In this document: piece by piece, positions 51,306 to 60,356 of the stretch
How the letters are laid out: every line of letters starts with the position of its first letter
Numbering within the stretch: position 1 is the stretch's first letter
NCBI RefSeq assembly: GCF_013409365.1
Contig: NZ_JACCBA010000001.1
Span: 8,494,001-8,558,000, forward strand
Source: Actinomadura luteofluorescens
GTDB lineage: Bacteria > Actinomycetota > Actinomycetes > Streptosporangiales > Streptosporangiaceae
Length of the DNA: 64,000 bases
Direction: 5' to 3'
Translations under genes and position numbers: made by a program
Notes under the pieces: model-generated
What the model was told of the DNA's origin: nothing
The model's database searches: none
What the model saw: only the letters and a program-made list of their open reading frames with translations

Positions 51306-51869
51306 ATGGCGAACCAGGTGTCCGACGAGGAAAAGATTCTGCGGCTTCATCGCGACTGGTACTACTCGAACTTCAATATCAATATTCCGCTGATGCGGAC
51401 TGTATTCCCCGCGGGGGAGCGCGACTTTCTGATGCTCAACCTCAACGACCACCCGTATTTCGGGGTGGACGACCTGGCGAACCTGTGGTCCTTCTACGCG
51501 AGGACCGGCCGCTGGGGGCTCTGCGAGGACCACGTCATGCGGCTGGAGGTGTCGGGTGACATGGCCTACGTGGTCTCCGAAGGAGTCTTCCCCGCCTGGG
51601 AAGTCAGGGACGACGAGGGCAACCCGCTTCCGGAGGACCAGATCCTCGATCGAACGGCGTACTACCGGTCGACCGAGGTCTACAAGCGCGACGACGGGGA
51701 GGGGCGGCCCGAGTGGAAGATGTGGCACTTCCACTGCTCGACCCGCCCCGCCGACGACGAGGTCCCCGCGGCCAAGACCGAGAAGGACACCGCCGCGGCC
51801 CGCGGACTGGGCAACACGCCCTACAGCAGCGGAACACGCACCGACTACTCCGAGTACCTGGAGGCCTAG
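51306..51869 (+). CDS. NTF2/SnoaL-like protein, 187 aa
   Basis: ATG 51306 starts a 187-residue protein with many aromatic residues. KILRLHRDWYYSNFNINIPL, DLANLWSFYARTGRWG and MAYVVSEGVFPAWEVRDDEG, then EWKMWHFHCSTRPAD, fit the cone-shaped NTF2/SnoaL fold that often forms small-molecule isomerases, cyclases or hydratases. The last 40 residues are a charged tail. The exact family is not certain. Confidence 0.6.
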   Translation: MANQVSDEEKILRLHRDWYYSNFNINIPLMRTVFPAGERDFLMLNLNDHPYFGVDDLANLWSFYARTGRWGLCEDHVMRLEVSGDMAYVVSEGVFPAWEVRDDEGNPLPEDQILDRTAYYRSTEVYKRDDGEGRPEWKMWHFHCSTRPADDEVPAAKTEKDTAAARGLGNTPYSSGTRTDYSEYLEA

Positions 51870-51906
51870 ATGCACCCGGCCTGGTCACGCTGAAAGCAGG
51901 TACGCC

Positions 51907-52818
51907 ATGACCTTCTCAATCGCGGCGCGGGACGAGAGGACCGGGCAGCTCGGAGTGGCGAGCGCCTCCCACGCCTACGGGGTGGGCGTCGCCGACCACG
52001 CCCGGGCCGGTTGCGGTGCCGTCGTGACGCAGGCGTTCGTCGAGGTGTCCTACGGCCCACGCGGCCTGGACCTGCTGGGCATGGGGATAGCTCCGCAGGA
52101 GGCCCTGACCGCCCTGCTGTCGGCCGACCCCGATCGGGAGATCCGCCAGGTGGCCCTCGTCGGCGCCTCGGGCGAGATCGCTCACCACACCGGAGCGCGC
52201 TGCGTGTCGTCCTGTGGGGCGGTGGTCGCCGGCACCTCGATCGCCATCGGCAACATGCTCGACGGTGAACGGGTCCTGCACGCCGTGTCGGACGCCTTCA
52301 ACGGAGGCGAGGGCGATCTGGCGGACCGGTTGCTGGCGGGACTCCGGGCCGGGGAGGAGGCCGGCGGCGACGTCCGCGGCCGCATGTCGGCGGCGCTGCG
52401 GGTCGTGTCCGCCGAGCCCGCCGCGAACCTGTGGGAGGGCGACCTGCGCGTGGACTTCGACGCCGATCCGCTGGAGGCGCTCGGTACGCATCTGCGGATG
52501 AGCCGGGCCTACGACGTCTTCTTCAGGTCCGTCTTCGCGCCCGGCCTGGTCACCGGCACCGAGCCGGTCACCGGAGAGGAGTTGGAGACCGCCCTCGCCG
52601 GGCTGCGTGCGACGCAGGAGGTCCTCGGCGGGGACATGGAGCCGACCGTCTGGCAGGGCGTGCTCCTCCTGCGCGCGGGCGAGGAGCGACGCGGCTGCGA
52701 GCTGATCGTGCGGGCGATCGACGCGCGCCCGGGCTTCGCCCGGTTCGTCGACGGGCTCGCCCGGGCCGGGCTCGTCCCCCTGACCTCCGAGCAGATCCTG
52801 GAGAGGAGCGCGAGATGA
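51907..52818 (+). CDS. DUF1028 family protein
   Basis: 303 residues from ATG 51907. It begins FSIAARDERTGQLGVASASH and has GCGAVVTQAFVEVSYGPRGL and VALVGASGEIAHHTG, then GTSIAIGNMLDGERVL, the DUF1028 pattern (Ntn-hydrolase-like fold). Members are often found beside oligopeptide importers and amidohydrolases, but no reaction has been established that I know of. The C-terminal 80 residues are an extension seen in some members. It overlaps the LLM oxidoreductase start by 4 bases. Confidence 0.82.
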   Translation: MTFSIAARDERTGQLGVASASHAYGVGVADHARAGCGAVVTQAFVEVSYGPRGLDLLGMGIAPQEALTALLSADPDREIRQVALVGASGEIAHHTGARCVSSCGAVVAGTSIAIGNMLDGERVLHAVSDAFNGGEGDLADRLLAGLRAGEEAGGDVRGRMSAALRVVSAEPAANLWEGDLRVDFDADPLEALGTHLRMSRAYDVFFRSVFAPGLVTGTEPVTGEELETALAGLRATQEVLGGDMEPTVWQGVLLLRAGEERRGCELIVRAIDARPGFARFVDGLARAGLVPLTSEQILERSAR

Positions 52819-53828
52819 ACGGCGGCACGGTCGAGCCCATGGGCGCCCGGGAGGAAGCGAAGGTCGGCTTCGTCCTGGGAAGCGGCTTCCACCCGTCCCA
52901 GCTGATCGATGTGGCGCGGACGGTCGAGGCCTGCGGCTTCTCCAGCATCTGGTCGACGGAGGACTATTTCGCCACCGGCGGTGTCGCGGGTGCGGCGACG
53001 ATCCTGGCCGCGACCCGGCGGGTCACGGTCGGTACGGGGCTGCTCTCGGTCTTCGCCCGGCATCCGGCACTGACGGCCATGGAGGCCGCCACCCTGGCCT
53101 CCGCCCATCCGGGCCGCTTCCGGCTCGGTGTCGGGTCCGGCGGTCTGGGCTGGCTCGACCAGCAGGGCATCCCCCATGCCAGGCCGCTGTCGGCGGTGCG
53201 CGCGGCCGTCGCCGCGATCCGCTCGCTGCTCGACGGGGACGAGGTCACCGGCGAGCACGGCGGCTTCGTCTTCGACGGCGTCGCCCTCGAGTTCCCGCCC
53301 GAGCGGCCGCCGCCGATCTGGATCGGCGCCACCGGCCCGAAGATGACCGCCCTGACCGGCGAGATCGCTGACGGGCTGCTGCTGTCGGTGTTCACCTCCC
53401 CGGAGTTCGTGCGCGTCGAACGCGAGATCCTCGCCGCCTCCCCGCCCCCGTCCGCGGGCGCCGGCACACCCATCTCGACCTTCGCCTTCTTCGTCCTGGA
53501 CAACGACGCGGCGAGTGCCCGGGCGAAGATACGTCCCGTTCTCGCCTCCTACCTCGCCGACGGCGAAGGCTCGGCGATGACCGACGCCATCGGCATCACC
53601 GTGGAACTGCGGGCACTCGCAGACGAGGGCGGCGCCGCCCGGCTCGCGGCGGACATGCCGGACGCCTGGATCGACCGGCTCGCCGTCTGCGGTGACCTCG
53701 GCACCTGCGTGGAGAGGATCCATGCCCTGCATGAGGCCGGCTCCCAGGAAGTGGCGCTCGCGCCACTGTTCATCGACTCCCTCCGGGGAGACATCGCGCA
53801 GCTCGGCGCGGCGCTGGCGGCCGGCTGA
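52815..53828 (+). CDS. LLM-class flavin-dependent oxidoreductase
   Basis: 337 residues from ATG 52815 (overlap). It has the luciferase-like TIM-barrel pattern: KVGFVLGSGFHPSQLIDVAR near residue 17, GFSSIWSTEDYFATGG, VTVGTGLLSVFARHPALTAM, GRFRLGVGSGGLGWLDQQG and PPPIWIGATGPKMTALTGEI. The family contains FMNH2-dependent monooxygenases (such as RutA-type ring-opening enzymes) and F420-dependent reductases. The FMN reductase at 61565 could supply reduced flavin if it is a monooxygenase. Confidence 0.85.
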   Translation: MNGGTVEPMGAREEAKVGFVLGSGFHPSQLIDVARTVEACGFSSIWSTEDYFATGGVAGAATILAATRRVTVGTGLLSVFARHPALTAMEAATLASAHPGRFRLGVGSGGLGWLDQQGIPHARPLSAVRAAVAAIRSLLDGDEVTGEHGGFVFDGVALEFPPERPPPIWIGATGPKMTALTGEIADGLLLSVFTSPEFVRVEREILAASPPPSAGAGTPISTFAFFVLDNDAASARAKIRPVLASYLADGEGSAMTDAIGITVELRALADEGGAARLAADMPDAWIDRLAVCGDLGTCVERIHALHEAGSQEVALAPLFIDSLRGDIAQLGAALAAG

Positions 53829-53851
53829 AACCGGCAGAAGGAGAACCTGGC

Positions 53852-55462
53852 ATGAGGCGCGGAACACGAAGGCTGGCCGCGACGGCGACCGCCCTGGCAC
53901 TGTCCATCGGCATGGCGGGCTGCGGAGGCTCGCCGTCCAAGCAGAACACCGGCGAAGTCATCATCGCCTTCCCCTCGGACGTCGACACCATCGATCCTCA
54001 CCAGTTCCGTTCGGTGGCGGCATACGGCGTCGTCGGAAACATCTACGGCACGCTCCTTCAGGAGGACTACGCCGCCCCGGCCGACGGGACGCACGAACCC
54101 ACCGGCCGCAACACCCCCTACCTCGCCAAGTCCGCCACATGGAACGGCGACCGCACCGTCCTGACCTTCGAACTGCGCGCGGACGCCGTTTTCGCTGACG
54201 GCAGCCCCCTGAAGTCCGAGGACGTCGTCTACTCGCTGCAAAGGGCCCTCTCCGACGTCGGCTACGCCTCCGCAGTGGGCTCGTGGCTCAATGTCAAGGA
54301 TCCGGAGAAGGACATCGTCGCCAAAAGCGACTCCGTGGTCGAACTGCACGTGACGCATTACTCGGCGCTCATCGAGCAGTTCCTGACCTTCCAGATCTTC
54401 CCGATCCTGGACAAGTCCGCGGGCAAGGCCGCGGCGACCAAGGATGACCCGTGGTCCGCGAAGTTCTTCGCCAAGCAGTCCACCGGCTCGGGCCCGTACA
54501 CCGTCCAGTCCATGACGCAGGACGAGGGCGTCGTCCTGAAGAAGAACAAGCGCTTCACGGCGTCGGACCTGTCCGGCGCGGCCGACACGATCCAGATCAA
54601 GAGCATGCCGGACCCGCAGCAGGCCTACCTCGCCCTGCAGAAGGGCGCCGTCGACCTGGTGACCGGGCTGACGCCCGACATCGCCCAGGCGGTCTCGAAG
54701 GACGCCGGCCTCGAACTCTACGACCTCGCCTACAGCGACATCGTGTACATCGGCATGAACAACAAGGACCCCCTGCTCAAGGACGCGAGGGTCCGCCGGG
54801 CCATCTCGTACCTCATGCCCTACGACGCGCTCCGCAAGGACGTGATGAAGGGCTATGCCGGTGCCGCCTACGGGGCCGTCCCCCATCCCATGAAGGACGC
54901 GCTCGACGGCACGGGCCGGCGAGTGGCCTACGGAACCGATCCCGAAGCGGCCAGGAAGCTGCTGGCCGAGGCCGGTGTGAGCCCGGGCGAGCTGACCCTG
55001 AAGCTGTCGGTTCCGACGACGGAGGTGTCACTCCGCCAGTCCGCGGTCTTCATCCAGAGCGCGCTGGCGAAGTCCGGCATCAAGGTCGAACTCAACGAGA
55101 TGAGCGAGGCCGACTTCAATTCCAACCTGGGGAAGATGCAGATGTACATCGACTCCTGGTACTCCTGGGGCCAGGACTCGGTCTACCAGATGTTCTTCCT
55201 GCTGAAATCCGGGCTGTTCACCAACTACACGAACTTCTCCAACAAGAAGGTCGACGAGCTCCTCGAGAAAGCAATGGCGACGACCGACGCCGCCGAGCGG
55301 CGCTCGCTCTCCCACCAGGCCCAGCAGATCATCATCGACGAGGCGCCATGGGCGTTCCTGTTCACCCGCAACACACTGATCGGCGCCCGGCGAGGGGTCT
55401 CCGGGATCACCCACTCCAACGACGCCAACCTGCGGTTCGACAAGTTGCGGGTCACGCAGTAG
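53852..55462 (+). CDS. Peptide/nickel-type ABC transporter substrate-binding lipoprotein
   Basis: 536 residues from ATG 53852 (GAAGGAG upstream). A signal peptide ends in a lipobox GMAGC, with Cys24 as the lipidation site. The SBP_bac_5 pattern follows: VDTIDPHQFRSVAAYGVVGN, LRADAVFADGSPLKSEDVVY near residue 105, then AKQSTGSGPYTVQSMTQDEG, and NNKDPLLKDARVRRAISYLM near residue 310. It captures the extracellular substrate (peptide-like or other oligomer) for the Dpp-type importer encoded next. Confidence 0.9.
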   Translation: MRRGTRRLAATATALALSIGMAGCGGSPSKQNTGEVIIAFPSDVDTIDPHQFRSVAAYGVVGNIYGTLLQEDYAAPADGTHEPTGRNTPYLAKSATWNGDRTVLTFELRADAVFADGSPLKSEDVVYSLQRALSDVGYASAVGSWLNVKDPEKDIVAKSDSVVELHVTHYSALIEQFLTFQIFPILDKSAGKAAATKDDPWSAKFFAKQSTGSGPYTVQSMTQDEGVVLKKNKRFTASDLSGAADTIQIKSMPDPQQAYLALQKGAVDLVTGLTPDIAQAVSKDAGLELYDLAYSDIVYIGMNNKDPLLKDARVRRAISYLMPYDALRKDVMKGYAGAAYGAVPHPMKDALDGTGRRVAYGTDPEAARKLLAEAGVSPGELTLKLSVPTTEVSLRQSAVFIQSALAKSGIKVELNEMSEADFNSNLGKMQMYIDSWYSWGQDSVYQMFFLLKSGLFTNYTNFSNKKVDELLEKAMATTDAAERRSLSHQAQQIIIDEAPWAFLFTRNTLIGARRGVSGITHSNDANLRFDKLRVTQ

Positions 55463-55529
55463 GCGAGGCCGCCCGGACGGCGGTCCGCCGGCCGGGTCGT
55501 CGCCTTCCAGGTGCTACAAGGAGCCCATC

Positions 55530-56552
55530 ATGCTCAGGTCCCTCCGGACGCGTGCCGGGGTCGCGGTCATCAGCGTGGTCAGCGTGGCCGTGCTGGTCTT
55601 CTTCATCACCCAACTCCTCCCCGGCGATCCGGCGCGCATCGCCGCCGGCCAGTACGCGACCGAGGAGCAGGTGGCGGGGGTGCGCGCCCAGTACGGGCTC
55701 GACAAGCCCATCGCCGCGCAGTTCGCCGACTACATGTCCGCGCTGTTCCAGCTCGATCTGGGCACGTCGATCCGGACCGGCCGTCCGGTCCGGGGGGAAC
55801 TGCTGGACCGGCTCCCCGCGACGCTGGAACTCGGGCTGCTCTCCCTGCTGATCGCGGTCGTCGTGGGCGTCGGACTCGGCGTCGCCGCTGCCGTCCACCG
55901 CCGCCGCCCGCTGGACACGCTCGTCCAGCTGTACGTCGTCTTCGCGTCCGCGACGGCGATCTTCTGGGTCGCGCTGGTCGCGATCGCCCTGTTCGTCAAC
56001 GAGCTGGGCGTCTTCAACAGTCCGACCGGCCGGCTGCCCCGGGGATTTCCGGCGCCCGACCACGTCACCGGGTTCTCGGTCGTCGACGCGCTGCTGGCGG
56101 GCGACACGGCCACGGCCGGCGCCGCGCTGCGAACCCTGCTCCTGCCTGCGATCCTGCTCGGCGTCTTCGCCTCGCCGTCCATCATCAAGGTGGTCCGCTC
56201 GTCCACCATCCGGGCACTGGAGTCCGACTACGCGCGGACGTCGCGCTCCTTCGGCTACCCACGGTCCTCGATCCTCCTCCGGGACGGGTTGCGCAACTCG
56301 CTCCTGCCGGTGATCACCAATATCGGGCTGGTCGCCGGCTTCGTCCTGGCGGGCGGGAACGTGCTGATCGAGCAGCTGTTCGCCTGGCCGGGGATCGGTG
56401 GCTACGCCTACCGGTCCCTCCAGGAGAACGACCTGTTCGCGCTGCGCGGATACGTGATCTTCATCGGGGTGGCCTACGTCCTCATCAACACGGTCCTGGA
56501 GTTCGTCTACCGCCGGGTCGACCCCCGGGTCGAGATCACGGAAGGGAGGTGA
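55530..56552 (+). CDS. Dpp/Opp-type ABC permease, first subunit
   Basis: 340 residues from ATG 55530 (AAGGAG upstream). It has six predicted membrane segments, beginning with GVAVISVVSVAVLVFFITQL, and the extracytoplasmic block QYGLDKPIAAQFADYMSALF. The coupling-helix EAA-like region is SDYARTSRSFGYPRSSILLR near residue 235. This is the DppB-type subunit. The second permease starts 4 bases after its stop. Confidence 0.9.
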   Translation: MLRSLRTRAGVAVISVVSVAVLVFFITQLLPGDPARIAAGQYATEEQVAGVRAQYGLDKPIAAQFADYMSALFQLDLGTSIRTGRPVRGELLDRLPATLELGLLSLLIAVVVGVGLGVAAAVHRRRPLDTLVQLYVVFASATAIFWVALVAIALFVNELGVFNSPTGRLPRGFPAPDHVTGFSVVDALLAGDTATAGAALRTLLLPAILLGVFASPSIIKVVRSSTIRALESDYARTSRSFGYPRSSILLRDGLRNSLLPVITNIGLVAGFVLAGGNVLIEQLFAWPGIGGYAYRSLQENDLFALRGYVIFIGVAYVLINTVLEFVYRRVDPRVEITEGR

Positions 56553-56556
56553 CCCC

Positions 56557-57423
56557 GTGGCGGCGACCGGCACCGGGACCCCGACCGACGGCGCGGTGAC
56601 CCTGCGGGGCAACGCGGCGGGACGGATGAGGCTCGGCGACCCCGTGGCCTACGCGGCATTCGCCGTCCTCGGTCTCATCATCGCGGCAGCCGTCCTGGTG
56701 CCGCCCATTTTCGGCACCGGCGACGTCGCCCAGGACAGCGCGGGGCTCCTGCCGCCCTCCGTCGAGCATCCGTTCGGCACCGACCGCTACGGGCGCGACG
56801 TGTTCCTGCGCTGCGTCGCCGCCGCCCGCATCGACATCGTCCTCGGGCTGTCCGTCGCCCTGCTCGTCCTGATGATCGGTTCGGTTGTCGGCGCGCTCAG
56901 CGCGACGTTCGGACGGACGGTCGACGGGGTGGTGATGCGCGTCACCGACGTGCTGCTGGCGTTCCCCGGCGTGGTGCTCGCGCTGATCATCACCGCCTCG
57001 CTGGACAAGAACGCCTGGTTCGCCGCCACCGCGGTCGTGGTGGCCTTCGTCCCGCTGCTGGTCCGGCTCACGCGCGCCAAGGCCCTGGAGGTCCGGTCGG
57101 CGGACTACATCGCCGCCGCCCGGCTGACGGGGGCGTCCACGGCGCGCATCGCCGTCGCGCACGTCCTGCCCAATTCCTTCAAGTACCCGTTCGTGCAGTC
57201 CACACTCGTCGCGTCCTGGGCCATCCTCGACTTCGCCGCCCTGTCGTTCCTCGGCGTCGGCGTGCGGCCGCCGACGGCCGAGTGGGGCGCCATGATCGCC
57301 GAGGGGGTGGGGGACAACCTGGGCGGCTCCTGGTGGCCGTCGTTCTTCCCCGGCCTGATGATCCTGCTCTCCGCCGCCTCGTTCCAGATCATCGGCGACT
57401 GGCTGGACAGGAGGCTGCGATGA
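56557..57423 (+). CDS. Dpp/Opp-type ABC permease, second subunit
   Basis: 288 residues from GTG 56557 (GGGAGG upstream). It is DppC-type: first membrane helix AYAAFAVLGLIIAAAVLVPP, EHPFGTDRYGRDVFLRCVAA near residue 70, and the EAA-like loop ADYIAAARLTGASTARIAVA near residue 185. It has six predicted membrane segments. The stop overlaps the first ATPase gene by 4 bases. Confidence 0.9.
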   Translation: MAATGTGTPTDGAVTLRGNAAGRMRLGDPVAYAAFAVLGLIIAAAVLVPPIFGTGDVAQDSAGLLPPSVEHPFGTDRYGRDVFLRCVAAARIDIVLGLSVALLVLMIGSVVGALSATFGRTVDGVVMRVTDVLLAFPGVVLALIITASLDKNAWFAATAVVVAFVPLLVRLTRAKALEVRSADYIAAARLTGASTARIAVAHVLPNSFKYPFVQSTLVASWAILDFAALSFLGVGVRPPTAEWGAMIAEGVGDNLGGSWWPSFFPGLMILLSAASFQIIGDWLDRRLR

Positions 57424-58220
57424 CGCTGCTGACGGTGGAGGGGTTGTCGATCGAGGCCGCGGACGGCCGCGAACTCGTGCGCGGCGTCGCCCTGGACGTG
57501 GAACCGGGGGAGATCGTCGGCATCGTCGGGGAGTCCGGCTCCGGCAAGACGATGACCGCGCTCTCCCTGCTCGGACTGCTGCCCGACGGTGTCCGAGCCG
57601 TGCGCGGCAGCGCCGAACTCGGCGGCGAGCCGTTCCTACGGGACGGCCGCATGCTGGGCCGGCCCAACGCCACGATGATCTTCCAGAACCCGACCGCAGC
57701 GCTCAACCCCACGATGCGGATCGGCGCCCAACTGGCACGGTTGCTGGCGTTCCTGGACGCGCGGCGAGACGGCGGGCGCGAGGGACGGAGGAGCCGGTCC
57801 GCCCGCCGCGACCGCGCCGAGGCGCTGCTGGACTCGGTCGGTATCCGGGATCCGCGCGCGGTCATGGGCCGGTACCCGCACCAGTTGTCGGGCGGCATGA
57901 ACCAGCGGGTGATGATCGCCATGGCGGTCACCGCCGGACCACGGCTCCTGATCGCCGACGAGCCGACGACCGGCCTGGACGTGACCGTGCAGGCGCAGAT
58001 CCTCGAACTGATCCGCACCACGGTCGCCGACCGGGGGATCGGAGTGCTGCTGGTGTCCCACGACATGGGGGTCATCGCCCAGATGTGCCGGCGCATCGCC
58101 GTGATGTACGCCGGCCAGATCCGCGAGTTCGCCGGCGTGGACGACGTCTTCCACGACCCCGAGGACTCCTACACCAAGGAACTGCTGGCCTCGACGGCGC
58201 AGTGGTCCCGGGAGGAGTGA
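57420..58220 (+). CDS. Dpp/Opp-type ABC ATPase (DppD-like)
   Basis: 266 residues from ATG 57420 (overlap). Walker A is GESGSGKTMT near residue 39, the signature is HQLSGGMNQRVMIAMAVTAG near residue 160, Walker B is LLIADEPTTGLDVTVQAQIL and the switch His is in VSHDMG. It is shorter than E. coli DppD (about 330) because the C-terminal oligopeptide-binding extension with its Cys motif is absent. Confidence 0.9.
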   Translation: MTLLTVEGLSIEAADGRELVRGVALDVEPGEIVGIVGESGSGKTMTALSLLGLLPDGVRAVRGSAELGGEPFLRDGRMLGRPNATMIFQNPTAALNPTMRIGAQLARLLAFLDARRDGGREGRRSRSARRDRAEALLDSVGIRDPRAVMGRYPHQLSGGMNQRVMIAMAVTAGPRLLIADEPTTGLDVTVQAQILELIRTTVADRGIGVLLVSHDMGVIAQMCRRIAVMYAGQIREFAGVDDVFHDPEDSYTKELLASTAQWSREE

Positions 58221-58222
58221 AT

Positions 58223-59134
58223 ATGGACCTGGTCCTCGACGACATCAGGGTCGACTACCGCCGGCGCGGCACGACCACGCACGCCGTCCGCGGCGTCAGC
58301 GTCCGCGTCCGCCGGGGCGAGACGCTGGCGATCGTCGGCGAGTCCGGCAGCGGCAAGACGACGATCGCCAAGGTCGCGGCCGGGCTGCAGAAGGCGACGT
58401 CCGGCACCGTTGCGTGGCGCGGCGACCCGGAGGCCGACGGCTCCGCCGACAGCCGGCCGCCTGTGCGGCGCGTGCAGATGGTCTTCCAGCATCCGATGCA
58501 GTCGCTGGACCCGCTGTGGAAGGTCCGGCGCTCCGTTGCGGAGCCGCTGCGCCGTTCCGGCTTGCCGGAAGCCGAGGTCCGGGCCCGCGTCTCCGGGCTG
58601 ATCGAGCAGGTGGGGCTCGACCCGTCCGTCCTCGACGGCTATCCGCGCGAACTGTCGGGCGGTCAGGCGCAGCGGGTCGCGATCGCGCGGGCGCTGGTCT
58701 GCGACCCCGACATCGTCATCCTGGACGAGCCGACCGCGAGCCTGGACCAGACCGTCCGGTCCCGGATCCTTGCGCGGCTGGCGCAACTGCAGGCGGAGAC
58801 CGGCGTCGGCTACCTGATGATCACCCATGACATCTCCAGCGTGCGGCGGCTCGCGACGCGCATCGCGGTGATGTACGGGGGGCTGGTCGTGGAGTCCGGC
58901 CCCGCCCGGGAGGTCCTCGCGGACGCCCAGCACCCCTACACCCGCGCGTTGATCGACGCCGTCCCGGTTGCCGACCCGCGGGTGACGTGGAAGGCGGTCG
59001 CGCCGCTGCGGCGCGGCCCCGGCGGGACGTTCCCCGACGCCGCCTGCCCGGTCCCGGGCTCGCCCTGCTCCCGGCACGGAAGCGGACTGCACCAGATCGG
59101 CCCCGAGCGCCTCGTCGCATGCACCGTGCGATGA
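58223..59134 (+). CDS. Dpp/Opp-type ABC ATPase (DppF-like)
   Basis: 303 residues from ATG 58223 (GGGAGGAG upstream). Walker A is GESGSGKTTI near residue 38, the signature is RELSGGQAQRVAIARALVCD near residue 145, and Walker B is IVILDEPTASLDQTVRS. The C-terminal extension has two cysteines (ACPVPGSPCSRHG), as in OppF/DppF-type proteins. It completes the importer and overlaps the M20 hydrolase start by 4 bases. Confidence 0.9.
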   Translation: MDLVLDDIRVDYRRRGTTTHAVRGVSVRVRRGETLAIVGESGSGKTTIAKVAAGLQKATSGTVAWRGDPEADGSADSRPPVRRVQMVFQHPMQSLDPLWKVRRSVAEPLRRSGLPEAEVRARVSGLIEQVGLDPSVLDGYPRELSGGQAQRVAIARALVCDPDIVILDEPTASLDQTVRSRILARLAQLQAETGVGYLMITHDISSVRRLATRIAVMYGGLVVESGPAREVLADAQHPYTRALIDAVPVADPRVTWKAVAPLRRGPGGTFPDAACPVPGSPCSRHGSGLHQIGPERLVACTVR

Positions 59135-60342
59135 CGAACCCAGTGAGGAGCGGCAGTCAACCAGTGATCGACCTCATCGCACTCCGCCGTCGGCTGCACC
59201 AGCGGCCCGAGCTCGCCCTGCACCTCCCGGAGACCCGGCGGCTGGTCCTGGAGTCCCTCGCCCCCCTCGGCCTGCGTGTGGTGACGAGCGAGAAGTGCTC
59301 CTCCTTGGCGGTCGTCGTCTCGGGAGCCGCCGAGGGGCCGACCGTGCTCCTGCGCGCCGACATGGACGGCCTGCCCGTCGCGGAGAGAGCGGATCTCGGC
59401 TACGCCTCGTCGAACGGGAACATGCACGCCTGCGGCCACGACCTGCACATGGCGGCCCTGGCGGGGGCCGTCCACGAGCTGTACCGGCGCCGCGACGAGT
59501 TCGCGGGCGACGTGCTGGCGGTCTTCCAGCCCGGCGAGGAGGGAGCCGGCGGTGCCGCACTCATGATCGCCGAGGGCGTCCTCCGGACCACCGGGCGGCT
59601 GCCCGTCGCCTCCTACGGCGTGCATGTGTTGTCATTCGCCGAGTCGGGTATCTTCTACTGCCGTGAGGGCGCTGTGATGGGGGCGACCATCATCTTCGAT
59701 CTTGAGATCGTGGGTCGCGGTGGTCATGCCGCGCGACCGCACACCGCTCTCGACCCCATCTCGATTTCGGCCCTGGTCGTCCAGGCCGTCCAGACCTATG
59801 TGGCGCAGAACAGCTCGCCTGCCGATCCTGTCGTCGTCACGGTCGGATCGATGGTCGCGGGAACGGCGGCCAACGTGATCCCGAGCAGCGCTCTGCTGAA
59901 GGTGAGCCTGCGGGCGGCGAGCACGGAGAGGGCGCAGACCGCCTACGAGAAGATCATCGAGATCGGATCGGCCATCTGCTGCGCCTACGGCCTGCGCATG
60001 GACAGCGAGATCCAGGTCCGGGTGGGGCCGACCGTCAGCGACCGGGCCGGCGCCGAGCTGGTCCGCCGGACCGCCACCGAACTCTACGGCGCCGCATCCT
60101 ACGAGGACCTCGTCGTCCCGGAGATGATCTCCGAGGACTTCTCTCTCTTCCTCTCCGAGACCGGGGGAGCGTTCGCACTGGTGGGAGCGGCCGTCGGCGA
60201 CGCCTCGCAGCCGCTGGCGGCCAACCACTCCCCAGAGGCGCTGTTCGACGACGCCGTGGTGGACAAGATCGCGTCCTTCCTCGCCGAGCTGGCCATCAGG
60301 CGACTGCAGAACGTTTCGGCAACGAACGGGGTGACAGGCTGA
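59131..60342 (+). CDS. M20-family amidohydrolase (aminoacylase/hippurate hydrolase type)
   Basis: 403 residues from ATG 59131 (ATGA overlap with the ATPase). The M20D motifs are VLLRADMDGLPVAERADLG near residue 65, MHACGHDLHMAALAGAVHEL near residue 95, and FQPGEEGAGGAALMI (catalytic Glu) near residue 130. The lid domain includes IVGRGGHAARPHTALDPISI, and SEDFSLFLSETGGAFALVG closes the site. Such enzymes remove acyl groups from N-acyl amino acids. It probably processes what the Dpp-type importer brings in. Confidence 0.88.
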   Translation: MTNPVRSGSQPVIDLIALRRRLHQRPELALHLPETRRLVLESLAPLGLRVVTSEKCSSLAVVVSGAAEGPTVLLRADMDGLPVAERADLGYASSNGNMHACGHDLHMAALAGAVHELYRRRDEFAGDVLAVFQPGEEGAGGAALMIAEGVLRTTGRLPVASYGVHVLSFAESGIFYCREGAVMGATIIFDLEIVGRGGHAARPHTALDPISISALVVQAVQTYVAQNSSPADPVVVTVGSMVAGTAANVIPSSALLKVSLRAASTERAQTAYEKIIEIGSAICCAYGLRMDSEIQVRVGPTVSDRAGAELVRRTATELYGAASYEDLVVPEMISEDFSLFLSETGGAFALVGAAVGDASQPLAANHSPEALFDDAVVDKIASFLAELAIRRLQNVSATNGVTG

Positions 60343-60356
60343 AGACGCCGTCCGGA

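Noticed and set aside
53852..60342. Nickel importer instead of a peptide-type importer
   Set aside because: The subunits fit the broad Dpp/Opp/Nik group, but there is no nickel enzyme or NikR-like regulator nearby, and the neighbouring M20 hydrolase favours an acylated or peptide-like substrate.
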